The notes: generated by a model from the letters alone, not told the origin. 64,000 nt of DNA from Chloroflexota bacterium (GCA_021788625.1 JAJYKL010000003.1:39941-103940), one strand, 5' to 3'. Numbered from the stretch's first letter, positions 29,111 to 37,381 are shown. Translations and numbers: made by a program.

Positions 29111-29153
29111 TTCGCATGAACTTCATGTCCAATTCATGTTGGCGAGGCATAGT
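29111..29153 (+). promoter_or_regulatory. OmpR/PhoB-type direct repeats and -10 element of the regulator operon
   Basis: TTC repeats start at 29,111, 29,122 and 29,133, a strict 11-base period; the last two read TTCATGT. A CATAGT hexamer at 29,148-29,153 begins 15 bases after the start of the last repeat. This is the geometry of OmpR/PhoB-activated promoters, where the repeats replace the -35. The same arrangement recurs upstream of two genes further along. Predicted transcription start is about 29,160, leaving a leader of about 100 bases. Confidence 0.6.
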
Positions 29154-29261
29154 CTTGCCGTGACATTCACGCGTGATACCTTTGGCGCGGGTGTGGTGTT
29201 CAGACCAGGTTCCTGATGGAATGGCTAAACACAGCGCATCTCGTCTATAACTGAAAGCTAA

Positions 29262-29948
29262 ATGCGCTTATTAATCGTTGAAGACGAGCGTAAGATTGCA
29301 GTCTACGTAAAGCGTGGCCTCGAAGAGCAGGGTTATGCGGTTGATACTGCTTTTACTGGGCGCGAAGCGCTTGACTGGGTCGAGACGGTCGCATACGACA
29401 TCATCGTGCTGGATCTGCTCCTGCCAGAACTGGATGGAATCAGCGTCTGTCGCGAGTTGCGCATGAGAGGACTCCGAGCACCAATCCTGATGCTCACCGC
29501 GCGGGATTCCATAGACGACCGTGTCGCCGGCCTCGATGCAGGAGCTGATGATTACCTGGTAAAGCCCTTTGCGCTCAGAGAGTTGCTAGCCAGGCTGCGC
29601 GCACTGACACGTCGCGCGGCAGACGTTTCAAGGTCTGCGATCATCCAGATGGCTGACTTGAGTCTGGATACCCTGACCCATCGCGTCCGGCGTGCCGGCA
29701 GGTTGATAGAACTCACGGCCAAGGAATATGCGGTGCTGGAGTGTCTCATGCGTGAACCGGAACGGGTTCTCTCCCGCACGGTGATCGCCGAACACGTCTG
29801 GAACTACGACACCTTTAACCAGTCGAACATTGTCGACGTCTATATTCGGAATCTTCGGCGGAAGATTGATGACGGCTGGGAGATAAAACTGATCCACACG
29901 ATTCGCGGTGCAGGTTATCGCCTGTCGGCAGAAGATCAAACTTGCTAA
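29262..29948 (+). CDS. OmpR/PhoB-family response regulator
   Basis: 228 aa. The receiver has the Glu7-Asp8 acidic pair, phosphorylation site Asp51 in IIVLDLLLPELDG and the conserved Lys in DDYLVKPF. The C-terminal winged helix shows LTAKEYAVLECLMREPERVLS and the recognition region VDVYIRNLRRKID. It overlaps its kinase gene by 7 bases. Direct repeats in its own promoter match two downstream promoters, so it probably autoregulates and controls the phosphodiester glycosidase and PepSY genes. Confidence 0.95.
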   Translation: MRLLIVEDERKIAVYVKRGLEEQGYAVDTAFTGREALDWVETVAYDIIVLDLLLPELDGISVCRELRMRGLRAPILMLTARDSIDDRVAGLDAGADDYLVKPFALRELLARLRALTRRAADVSRSAIIQMADLSLDTLTHRVRRAGRLIELTAKEYAVLECLMREPERVLSRTVIAEHVWNYDTFNQSNIVDVYIRNLRRKIDDGWEIKLIHTIRGAGYRLSAEDQTC

Positions 29949-31330
29949 AGCTCAAGACTCTTCGTGTCCGCTTTGCTCTTTGGGTGGCCGGCCTGCTGCT
30001 GGCGGTGCTGGCCGTGTTTGGCGCGTTTGTCTATGTCGATATGGCTCAGGGGTTGTCGGCTTCCATGGACGACGCGCTGCGCATGAACGCGTTGCAAACA
30101 GCCGGCGCTGTGAATATCGAGAACGGGCAATTCAACCTGTCCGATAGCATGCCTGATAACAGTGCAAGCAGTGACCCCGGCCTGCATGGTCTGACAATCC
30201 GCGTGCTCGATGGCACAGGTAAAGTGATTCAGTCCATGGGCCCCTATCAGACGCTGTCCCTCACCACTGAAAGTCTGGCCGTGGTCTTGCAGGGACAGCC
30301 ATCGTTTGCGACGGTCCCGGACTTATCGAGTGGCGGGCTGGTGCGGGTATACAGTGATCCCATCGTCGATAATGGTCACTTGGTCGGAGTTGTACAGGTG
30401 GCTCAAAGCCTGGGCTCCATTACACAAACGCTCAATCGCTTACTGGTAGCACTGCTGGTTGGCGTGCCCGCCCTGGTACTTGCTGCTGCATTCGGCGGGT
30501 ATTTGCTGGCAGCCCGTGCGCTGAAACCGGTGGACCATATAACCCGCACGGCCCGTCGCATCTCTGCCCAGGATTTATCGGCACGACTGAATTTTCCAGC
30601 CACCGACGATGAGTTGGGCCGGCTGGCTGCCACCTTCGATTCGATGCTTGCCCGACTTGACCAGGCCTTTCAGCGAGAACGACAGTTCACATCTGATGCC
30701 TCACACGAACTCCGCACACCCTTGACAGCTATGCAGGCTATCCTGAGTGTGGTCCGCGAAGAACGCCGCACGCCCGATGATTACGAGCAGGCGTTGGATG
30801 ATATTGCGGAAGAGGCCAATCGATTGCGCAGTCTGGTCGAGAGTTTGCTACGCCTGGCACGGGGCGGAGGTCACCAGCCCGCCGTCTGCGGCAAAGTTGA
30901 TCTGTCCTCATTGTTGCGCGACGTAGCAGATTCACTTCGACCTCTGGCCGAAGCCAAAGGCCTTACGCTCACCTGTACTACCCCAGACGACCTGGAGCTC
31001 ATGGGTGACGGCGATGATCTCATCCGCCTGTTCGTAAATCTGATCGATAACGCCGTTAAATATACGGAGCACGGTGGTGTGGATATTAAGGCGCTGTCCG
31101 TCGGTGATTCGCTCAATATTACGATCGCCGATACAGGGAGCGGTATTTCAGCTCAACACTTGCCACACATTTTTGATCGTTTCTACCGCGTGGACGCGTC
31201 GCGTACTTCGCCTGGCGCCGGGCTTGGTCTGGCTATCGCGCTTGACATCGCCCGCGCGCATGGTGGCACGATCGGGGTCAGTAGCGTGGAATGCTCGGGG
31301 ACGACTTTCACGGTTCACCTGCCATGTTGA
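29942..31330 (+). CDS. HAMP-domain sensor histidine kinase
   Basis: 462 aa starting at a TTG (29942) that overlaps the regulator stop codon. No ATG occurs before the first transmembrane helix, so a TTG start is the reasonable choice and suggests coupled translation. TM1 is about 10-32, an extracytoplasmic domain about 33-165, TM2 about 166-190, and HAMP about 190-243. HisKA has FTSDASHELRTPL (His255). The HATPase domain has NLIDNAVKYTEHGG and ADTGSGISAQHLPHIFDRFY. Confidence 0.95.
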   Translation: MLKLKTLRVRFALWVAGLLLAVLAVFGAFVYVDMAQGLSASMDDALRMNALQTAGAVNIENGQFNLSDSMPDNSASSDPGLHGLTIRVLDGTGKVIQSMGPYQTLSLTTESLAVVLQGQPSFATVPDLSSGGLVRVYSDPIVDNGHLVGVVQVAQSLGSITQTLNRLLVALLVGVPALVLAAAFGGYLLAARALKPVDHITRTARRISAQDLSARLNFPATDDELGRLAATFDSMLARLDQAFQRERQFTSDASHELRTPLTAMQAILSVVREERRTPDDYEQALDDIAEEANRLRSLVESLLRLARGGGHQPAVCGKVDLSSLLRDVADSLRPLAEAKGLTLTCTTPDDLELMGDGDDLIRLFVNLIDNAVKYTEHGGVDIKALSVGDSLNITIADTGSGISAQHLPHIFDRFYRVDASRTSPGAGLGLAIALDIARAHGGTIGVSSVECSGTTFTVHLPC

Positions 31331-31434
31331 TGCTTATGCCTGCAGAACACCATCTCGCGAACCTTCTCGTAGTGTAATTCTGTTTCTGCCTGTGTAACTG
31401 GCCAGCGTAAAGATGGAGCAGTGGCCATCCTGGC

Positions 31435-31466
31435 TTCACCTCAGCTTCACTAGAGTCCACTACCCT
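31435..31466 (+). promoter_or_regulatory. Direct-repeat promoter of the phosphodiester glycosidase gene
   Basis: CTTCAC occurs twice, with TTC at 31,435 and 31,446, an 11-base period. TACCCT at 31,461-31,466 lies 15 bases after the start of the second repeat. Transcription would begin at about 31,472-31,474, which coincides with the start codon, so the mRNA may be leaderless. Confidence 0.6.
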
Positions 31467-31471
31467 TTTCA

Positions 31472-32830
31472 ATGATGAGCTACTACTTCCTTTCGAATCA
31501 CAGGCATCGTCCACACAGGCGATGGGTGAGCGTTTTAGCGTTTGGAGCAGGGATAATGACCCTGGCGGTCTTGGTTCTAGTTGCCGTTCCCGTGGTCTTG
31601 CCGGGTGTTGGGGCGCAGGTCGCCGATACGCTACGTCGTATCGCCGGACCTGATGCTGTTGCCGGGATAGAAAGCATCTCGTTCAGGATTCAGGACCTGT
31701 ACAACCGTACGCACTACCAGTTGGGTGGTGCCCAGTCGTCGATTACATTTGCCAGCGTACCGGTAGTAGTCCCTCCAACACCTACACTTGCCACTGTCCC
31801 CACTGGCGTACCGCAGATGATGCCAGTGAATGGTCCTGTCCCTCAGAATGCAACGCGTCTGCCGGCGGTAACCGCTGCGTCCATCTCCTTCACACGGTTA
31901 CCTGCTCCCATACTCCTACCCGTTCCAATACCTTCGCCTACTCCCACGTCCCTACCGAGTGTGGCTGACGCAGCTCCTATCGTAGCAGGGGGATGGCAGC
32001 CATTTGGACCTTCCTCATCTGGACGCCCGATCATGGCGCGTGCTGCCAGTAAACCCGACCCCACTCGGCCGTATGCGCAGGTGGCGCTAGTGCGGATTGA
32101 CCTATCGCTCATTCGATTACATTTCGTTTTGGGCACCCAGGAGCCTATGGCAGCCGGGAGTACGACGCGCCTCCAACGCACCGGTGCCATCCCACAGACT
32201 GATCAAGTGCCGAATGCACTCATTGCCGCCTTCAATGGCGGCTTTAAAACCATTCACGGCCACTATGGAGTTTACGACCAGGGAACTACCGTCGTACCTC
32301 TGCAAAATAACCTTGCGACCCTGACGATTTATCAAAACGGCACAGTCCGGATCGGAGCATGGGGCCGCGATGTGGCGATGGTTTCGGGCCTTGTGGCAGC
32401 ACGCCAGAATTGTCCGTTGCTTTTGGACGCGGGTTATATCAATCCTGATGTCAACAATGGGAGCCGCCAGGAATGGGGCTACACCATTGGGAACTTTGAT
32501 GCCACCTGGCGGTCGGGTGTAGGTATTTCCCAAGATGGACGTTTTCTTGTGTATGCTGCAGGGCCGTCTCTTACGGTCGAGTCTATAGCACGCGCGTTGC
32601 AACAGGCGGGTGCCTATTATGCTATGCAGCTCGATATTAACGGCTACTATACCCGTTTTGCCACCTATACACCTGCCAGCACTGCAACGGGACATCCTAT
32701 CCTGGCTAATCGGCTGCTGAACCAGATGACCGTGCCGTCCAATTTGTACCTGGACTCGTATGTCCGTGACTTCTTCTATATCACTGCACGCCTGGGACAA
32801 AAGGTTACGTGGGCACAAAAACCCAGATGA
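31472..32830 (+). CDS. Secreted or membrane-anchored phosphodiester glycosidase family protein (NAGPA-like)
   Basis: 452 aa. A short basic N-terminus (NHRHRPHRRW) leads into one hydrophobic helix (about 19-43). A Pro/Thr/Val-rich linker spans about 88-170, and the NAGPA/DUF2233 domain covers about 205 to the end. Domain hallmarks are LIAAFNGGFKT, the DAGYINPD stretch and AGAYYAMQLDINGYYTRFATY. Characterised members cleave N-acetylglucosamine-1-phosphodiesters, and bacterial ones are tied to wall glycopolymers. Tandem ATGs (31472, 31475) sit where transcription is predicted to start, and there is no Shine-Dalgarno. Confidence 0.87.
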   Translation: MMSYYFLSNHRHRPHRRWVSVLAFGAGIMTLAVLVLVAVPVVLPGVGAQVADTLRRIAGPDAVAGIESISFRIQDLYNRTHYQLGGAQSSITFASVPVVVPPTPTLATVPTGVPQMMPVNGPVPQNATRLPAVTAASISFTRLPAPILLPVPIPSPTPTSLPSVADAAPIVAGGWQPFGPSSSGRPIMARAASKPDPTRPYAQVALVRIDLSLIRLHFVLGTQEPMAAGSTTRLQRTGAIPQTDQVPNALIAAFNGGFKTIHGHYGVYDQGTTVVPLQNNLATLTIYQNGTVRIGAWGRDVAMVSGLVAARQNCPLLLDAGYINPDVNNGSRQEWGYTIGNFDATWRSGVGISQDGRFLVYAAGPSLTVESIARALQQAGAYYAMQLDINGYYTRFATYTPASTATGHPILANRLLNQMTVPSNLYLDSYVRDFFYITARLGQKVTWAQKPR

Positions 32831-32848
32831 AGGAACTAACGCTTTCGC

Positions 32849-32880
32849 TTCACGGGCGCTTCACTTCGAGTTGCTAAAGT
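32849..32880 (+). promoter_or_regulatory. Direct-repeat promoter of the PepSY gene
   Basis: CTTCAC is repeated with TTC at 32,849 and 32,860, an 11-base period. TAAAGT at 32,875-32,880 begins 15 bases after the start of the second repeat, the same offset as in the two other copies. Expected transcription start is near 32,887, about 53 bases before the ATG. Confidence 0.6.
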
Positions 32881-32939
32881 GGAACTGTCAATGGGCGACA
32901 CAATGTCACCCGCAAGATTCAAGTCAAGGAGAGTTTTAT

Positions 32940-33437
32940 ATGTTACAAATACCACGTCCTTTACTGTCCGTAGTGGCAACTGCTCTGCTGGCCGTTGGAG
33001 CGGCAGGAGCAACCGCTGGTGTTTCACTAGCCCAGACCCAGCAACCGCCTACCCCGACGCAGAACAGTCAGGTGTCAGGAGATACGGGCACTGCAGATGT
33101 GAATAACGTTCAGGACGTTCAGTCGGGCGATCAGACCACGCTAGACACCGGTATAAGCGCTGACGCAAGCGTGGAAACGAGCAAGGAAGCCAGCGCCGAG
33201 ACCTCCGCCGAGACAGCCATTGAAGGACAGGATGCTGCCCCAGAGAGCAAAGCGGTCATCGCGGCGCAGGATGCACAGAAAACAGCCGAGGCGTATGCCA
33301 AGGCGGGTACGGCAACGAGCATCACGTTGGACGATGAGAATGGCAGGCTGGTTTACAGTATCCAGATTGGCGAGACCGACGTTAAGGTTGACGCCATGAC
33401 GGGCATCGTGATTGGTACCGATGGTGCCGGGAACTGA
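32940..33437 (+). CDS. Secreted PepSY-domain small protein
   Basis: 165 aa from ATG 32940, which follows CAAGGAGAGTTTTAT. The N-terminal signal peptide (RPLLSVVATALLAVG) is probably cut near Ala31 (SLAQ). A low-complexity Gln/Thr/Asp/Ser/Glu-rich region follows. The C-terminal PepSY domain (about 105-160) has SITLDDENGRLVYSIQIG and VKVDAMTGIVIG. PepSY proteins are often partners or targets of OmpR-type two-component systems, in line with the shared promoter motif. A longer upstream frame to 32760 overlaps the previous gene and is rejected. Confidence 0.85.
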   Translation: MLQIPRPLLSVVATALLAVGAAGATAGVSLAQTQQPPTPTQNSQVSGDTGTADVNNVQDVQSGDQTTLDTGISADASVETSKEASAETSAETAIEGQDAAPESKAVIAAQDAQKTAEAYAKAGTATSITLDDENGRLVYSIQIGETDVKVDAMTGIVIGTDGAGN

Positions 33438-33466
33438 CACCATCTCATGGCACCCGGCATATCAAT

Positions 33467-33494
33467 GCCCCGGAGTATCTCCGGGGCGTCTTTT
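33467..33494 (+). terminator. Intrinsic terminator after the PepSY gene
   Basis: GCCCCGGAG pairs perfectly with CTCCGGGGC around the loop TAT (stem 33,467-33,487), followed by GTCTTTTA. It ends the PepSY transcript 30 bases after the stop codon, between convergent genes. Confidence 0.85.
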
Positions 33495-33585
33495 ATGTGA
33501 GCTACCAGCGCTCTGAGATGCCTGAACGCTTGCCGATACCTGTAGATGAACGCGGAAACGAGGGGCGATAGCTCCAGCAATATGC

Positions 33586-34029
33586 TCAAACAGAAAGGAC
33601 ATGTGCATACACCACCAGCATTACTGCACCGACGAGCAGGCGGTACCAAGCGAATAGTCGTAAGGTGTGGCTGGACACATAGCTTAGAAAGTAGTGGATG
33701 ACCAGTAGGGCAACCCGGAACGAGGCAATTGCCCCGACTGCGAATGCGGGCATGGCGCTGGCTGTAACGGTATTCAAGCTGTGTAGAAAGTCGTATCCCG
33801 ATGCAGCCAGCAGTAGTCGTCGTGCACTGGATTCCTCCCTGACCTGTGGGAGGGGCGTGATCTGGTCACGTGCGAAGTACAGGATCAGCGCGATGAGTAC
33901 TCCACTGTGGACGAAGATATCGAATATCGACGCGATAACAGCCGTGAAATGCAGCAGACCTCCAATGATAATGACGTGACCAGGTGATGAGATGGGCAGG
34001 AATTCGGTCACGCCCTTGACGATCCCCAT
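33586..34029 (-). pseudogene. uppP: Internally deleted undecaprenyl-diphosphatase
   Basis: The N-terminus GIVKGVTEFLPISSPGHVII is UppP/BacA motif 1, and the C-terminus LRLFAWYRLLVGAVMLV is the normal last helix. The protein is only 147 aa against about 270. The middle third, including the second catalytic motif (PG-x-SRS-x-x-T), is absent: RRLLLAASG jumps into the AVGAIASFRVALLVIHYFL helix. Motif 1 also has Lys where the (E/Q)xxxE pattern needs Glu/Gln, and Pro for Thr in ISSTGH. The frame stays open, so the deletion was in frame. Enzyme activity is very unlikely. Confidence 0.75.
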
Positions 34030-34098
34030 TATGAGTGACTTTTATAAGAGAAGAAAGTCCAAACCAAAAACTATGCAGTCAATTTCAACAGCATCGAA

Positions 34099-34149
34099 CC
34101 TCCCACAGGTTTATTGAGATTACAGGCTGGTCCATCAACCTGTGGGAGG
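34099..34149. repeat. Perfect 13-bp inverted repeat
   Basis: CCTCCCACAGGTT (34,099-34,111) and AACCTGTGGGAGG (34,137-34,149) are exact reverse complements around a 25-base centre. It lies between the P-type ATPase stop and the uppP remnant. There is no U-tract on either side. It could be a terminator-like hairpin or the footprint of a small mobile repeat. Confidence 0.5.
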
Positions 34150-34218
34150 ACATATTACGGGCATGATCACAAGCTATCCTGATAATCGTTTTTCACGATA
34201 TAGCACTCGCCGGAGTGT

Positions 34219-36675
34219 TCAGTGGGTTGTATCGGTGATGCCTGCACCGCCGGTGAAAAGCTTACGGACCTCGAGCACCAACAAAATGACAACCACGGCT
34301 ACGAATGTGACCAACAGACTGGCCGGGGGAACGGTGCTCAGTTTAAGCAAACTGCTCAGGAACGGCAAGTAGATCCCGGCTAACAGCACGGCGACGGCCA
34401 GGAGTGCCCAAACGGTAATGATCTGGTTGGAGAAGGCACCCAGAGTCACCACCAATTCTTTATCCGAGCGTGAGATGAAAGCCAGAACAATGTGGCCGAC
34501 GATCCATGCGCCGAAAGCATATGTCTGCGCAGCTACCAGGTTAACGGTGTGTGAGTACGCGTACAAATAGACGCCCGAGACTGCAATGAACAATACGATG
34601 GCTTTAATGAAAATGTCCAGGATAGCCCGATTATTGAATACATTCAATTGCGGGTCGCGCGGCTTGCGTGTGTAAATACTCCGCTCCTTCGGTTCAGTAG
34701 TAAACCCCGCAGAGGCAGCCAGGTCCATGAACAATTCCAGCAAAATGATCTGGATGGGGGCGAAAGGCATGGGGATGCCCAGGATGACGGGTAGAAGGAA
34801 GCTGAGCACCAGGGCTATTTTGATGGCCAGGTAATAACGCATGCCTTTCGAAAGGTTGTCAAAGAAAGTGCGTGCTTCGAAGATGCCCATGGCGATGGTA
34901 TTGAAATTATCATCAGCCAGCACCACCGAGGCCGCCTCTTTGGCTACATCAGTGCCTTTGATGCCCATGGCGATGCCAATGTTGGCTCCTTTCAATGCCA
35001 ATACGTCGTTGATGCCGTCACCGGTCACGGCTACGACCTCATGGTTCTCCTGCAAAGCCTTAACGATGCGGTACTTATGCTCGGGGGTGGAACGGGCAAA
35101 TACGGAAACGTCCTTCACGGCCTGCTGCAATACCTCATCAGAGAGTTTGTCAATCTCTTCACCGGTGATCACCCTGGAGGTGCGGATGCCCACCTGGTCG
35201 GCGATGTGGGCCGCGGTAAGGGGATGGTCGCCTGTGACCATGAGGGTGCGTATGCCAGCACGCGTCGTTGTCGCGATGGTGTCCTTTACACCCGCGCGCG
35301 GCGCATCTTCGAAGGTGATAAGGCCGCCAAAGTCCATGCCTATTTCGAGTTGCTCAAAAGGCTTTTGGCTGTCAACCTGTGTGAGCGCTTTAGTGGCTAC
35401 GGCGATCACCCGGCGACCACTGCGAGTCTGTTGCTCGAGGTCAGCAACCGCTTCACTGGGTACTGTTGAGCATGAGGCAAATACCTCCTCCGGTGCACCA
35501 CTTTTGTAGAGGGTGTAAGCGTTTCCACTGTTGCGTGTGGATTGGCGAATAGCCGCACGCGTTTTCTTCCCGTTGATCCGGTCGCGCTCACGCAGTAAGG
35601 TTTGTGGTGCCAGCACGTAGCCTAATTTCTGAGCCTGTTCACGGATCACGCTGTCCACAGGAGTCATCGCATATTCTGAGGCGCATTCGACGGCTGCCTG
35701 AAGCACGGAAGCGGCGTTCGAAGGGTAGGTTGCCACCACCTTCATATGACCTTCCGTGATGGTGCCCGTTTTATCGGTCACGATCACGGTGGCGTTTCCC
35801 AGTGCCTCTGTTGTACGCAACTGCTTGATCAGGAAATGCTTCTTCGAGAGTTTATAGGACCCCAGACCAAGGACCATCGTAATTACGATGGGCAGTTCCT
35901 CGGGAATCACGGCGAAAGCCAGAGCCAGCCCCGTGAGGAGCATTAGTTTCCAATCCTGCCCGCGAAGTATTCCCAGCAAAGGGATGAGAATGGCAAAGAA
36001 CAATGCCACGTACACCAGTTTGCCTGCCAGCGACCGGGAAGCAAGTTGCAATGCAGTGCGAGGAACCTTGATCTCCTTTGTTTGGGCAGCAATCTGTCCC
36101 AGACGGGTCTGACGGCCTGTCGCCGTCACCACCGCCTGGCCCTCACCCGACACAATAAACGTGCCAGCAAAGAGCTGTTCACCGGCCTGCTTATCCACCG
36201 GGAAGGACTCGCCTGTCAGGGCTGACTCGTCCACTTGCAGGCCGATGGACTGCTGTATCCTGGCGTCGGCGTTGATTTTAGTGCCCTGTGACAGGATCAA
36301 TACATCATTTGGAACTACTTCGAGGGTGTCAACTTCCACAATTTGTCCATTGCGCATCAGGCGTGTCTTAAGGGCAGCCAGCTTTTTAAGCGAGTCGATG
36401 GCAGCTTTGGCGCGATACTCGGTCCACACCTCCGATAACAAGAGAGTTGCGATGATGACAAAGATCGTGATTGCATCACGTAATTCGCCCAGGAAGCTGT
36501 AAACGATGCCGGTGAAGATTAGCAATAAAATCATCGGCTCGGTCACTTCCTCGCGAGCAATCCCCCAAAAGCTCACTTGCTCTGGTTTATAAATCTCGTT
36601 GGGGCCATGAGCCTGCAATTGTGCCATGGCCTCCTGCGTGCTTAGACCCTGAAAGAGCGATGTCTGTGTACTCAT
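34219..36675 (-). CDS. Cation-transporting P-type ATPase (P2-like)
   Basis: 818 aa from ATG 36675 (MSTQTS), which has GGAG upstream; an in-frame TTG lies four codons earlier. The N-terminal cation-ATPase domain is followed by the actuator TGES (154-157), the M4 ion site VIPEELPI (258-263), and the phosphorylation motif DKTGTITEG (Asp301). The hinge GDGINDVLALKGANIGIAMG also appears. Four C-terminal helices follow. There is no heavy-metal HMA domain and no CPC motif, so Ca2+, Mg2+, Mn2+ or H+ is likelier than Cu or Cd. It lies 57 bases downstream of the ChrB-type gene and is probably co-transcribed with it. Confidence 0.92.
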   Translation of the reverse strand: MSTQTSLFQGLSTQEAMAQLQAHGPNEIYKPEQVSFWGIAREEVTEPMILLLIFTGIVYSFLGELRDAITIFVIIATLLLSEVWTEYRAKAAIDSLKKLAALKTRLMRNGQIVEVDTLEVVPNDVLILSQGTKINADARIQQSIGLQVDESALTGESFPVDKQAGEQLFAGTFIVSGEGQAVVTATGRQTRLGQIAAQTKEIKVPRTALQLASRSLAGKLVYVALFFAILIPLLGILRGQDWKLMLLTGLALAFAVIPEELPIVITMVLGLGSYKLSKKHFLIKQLRTTEALGNATVIVTDKTGTITEGHMKVVATYPSNAASVLQAAVECASEYAMTPVDSVIREQAQKLGYVLAPQTLLRERDRINGKKTRAAIRQSTRNSGNAYTLYKSGAPEEVFASCSTVPSEAVADLEQQTRSGRRVIAVATKALTQVDSQKPFEQLEIGMDFGGLITFEDAPRAGVKDTIATTTRAGIRTLMVTGDHPLTAAHIADQVGIRTSRVITGEEIDKLSDEVLQQAVKDVSVFARSTPEHKYRIVKALQENHEVVAVTGDGINDVLALKGANIGIAMGIKGTDVAKEAASVVLADDNFNTIAMGIFEARTFFDNLSKGMRYYLAIKIALVLSFLLPVILGIPMPFAPIQIILLELFMDLAASAGFTTEPKERSIYTRKPRDPQLNVFNNRAILDIFIKAIVLFIAVSGVYLYAYSHTVNLVAAQTYAFGAWIVGHIVLAFISRSDKELVVTLGAFSNQIITVWALLAVAVLLAGIYLPFLSSLLKLSTVPPASLLVTFVAVVVILLVLEVRKLFTGGAGITDTTH

Positions 36676-36732
36676 AGTTTTCTCCAATTTACTTTGTTTG
36701 CATACCGCTGTAATGGTTCTTCACCCGCAGGC

Positions 36733-37320
36733 TCACTTATCGGATGTCAACAACTCGTGACCGCTGGGGCTTTCTGTATATTCATTTGCTCCTTCATTTC
36801 CATATACCCGATCTCCGAAATCCAATAAAGCTTGCCGGCAGTGTTCCAGCTTGGAATCTGCTTCCGGAGCCCTGGACGGACTGGTGAAGTCGCGGTACTT
36901 GATCTTCGCCAGCCAACCGACCAGCTTATTTAAATTCTGTTCATTCTCCTCAAACTCTGCATAACTGTAGTTTCGATGCTCGATCTCCTTGGCGACCTGC
37001 ATCAGGAAGTCCTCACATTGCTCTATAAACTCGCCATATTCCTGATCACGGTCGGCGCGGAAACTTTCCAGTATATGCTCCTCGGTTTCAGGATTTAAAA
37101 CACTGGCAACGAACACCTGCACCGTGCCACTTTGTTGTTCAACATAACTTTGCATATCCTCTAAAAAGGATTGGTGTTCTTTTGAATCGGGAAGTACCCA
37201 GATGCCATTCTGCAAGCCGGTGGCACCGGCTGCGCGCATGCGCCGCCAAACCATCACACGTGACCGCGACGGAGTAGCTGGTAACTGTGAGCAGAATAAT
37301 AACCAGGTCTTATATTCCAT
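36733..37320 (-). CDS. ChrB N-terminal-domain protein (chromate-resistance regulator type)
   Basis: 195 aa. The start EYKTWLLFCSQLPATPSRSR then VMVWRRMRAAGATGLQNGIW is the ChrB/PaaX-like winged-helix N-terminus. The middle has a long acidic helical region (EEHILESFRADRDQEYGEF, then FEENEQNLNKLVGWLAK). The C-terminal ChrB catalytic-like domain of full-length proteins (about 300 aa) is missing. ChrB acts as a chromate-responsive regulator of chrA in studied bacteria. Here no chrA is nearby and the partner is a P-type ATPase. Two palindromic operators bracket its promoter, so autoregulation is likely. Confidence 0.78.
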   Translation of the reverse strand: MEYKTWLLFCSQLPATPSRSRVMVWRRMRAAGATGLQNGIWVLPDSKEHQSFLEDMQSYVEQQSGTVQVFVASVLNPETEEHILESFRADRDQEYGEFIEQCEDFLMQVAKEIEHRNYSYAEFEENEQNLNKLVGWLAKIKYRDFTSPSRAPEADSKLEHCRQALLDFGDRVYGNEGANEYTESPSGHELLTSDK

Positions 37321-37330
37321 AACGATTAGT

Positions 37331-37381
37331 TAACACATGTTACATCGTACCGCATACCCCAATAAAATGCAACATGTGTTA
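37331..37381 (-). promoter_or_regulatory. ChrB promoter bracketed by two near-palindromic operators
   Basis: On the minus strand, TTGCAT (37,367-37,372) and TACGAT (37,344-37,349) form a -35/-10 pair with a 17-base spacer. TAACATGTGTTA-type operators lie at both ends. AACATGTGTTA (37,371-37,381) overlaps the -35, and TAACACATGTT (37,331-37,341) lies just downstream of the -10. They are exact reverse complements of each other over 11 bases, and each is nearly self-complementary (AACA-N2-TGTT). The layout is that of a repressor-controlled promoter. Confidence 0.65.

Larger units (their letters stand above)
28716..29261. other. Divergent regulatory region between the two two-component systems
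   Basis: 546 bases with no credible protein gene. From left to right it holds a 7-bp inverted repeat (28,768-28,785), a strong plus-strand terminator-like hairpin with no gene in front of it (28,948-29,002), and the three-copy TTC direct repeats with a -10 hexamer for the OmpR-type regulator (29,111-29,153). Confidence 0.6.

Noticed and set aside
31424..31434. A third TTC repeat upstream of the phosphodiester glycosidase, as in the regulator promoter
   Set aside because: The base position 11 upstream of the first repeat reads GCC, so only two repeats are present there.
34841..35509. 222-codon plus-strand frame inside the P-type ATPase gene
   Set aside because: Antisense shadow; no start-site support and no recognisable domain.
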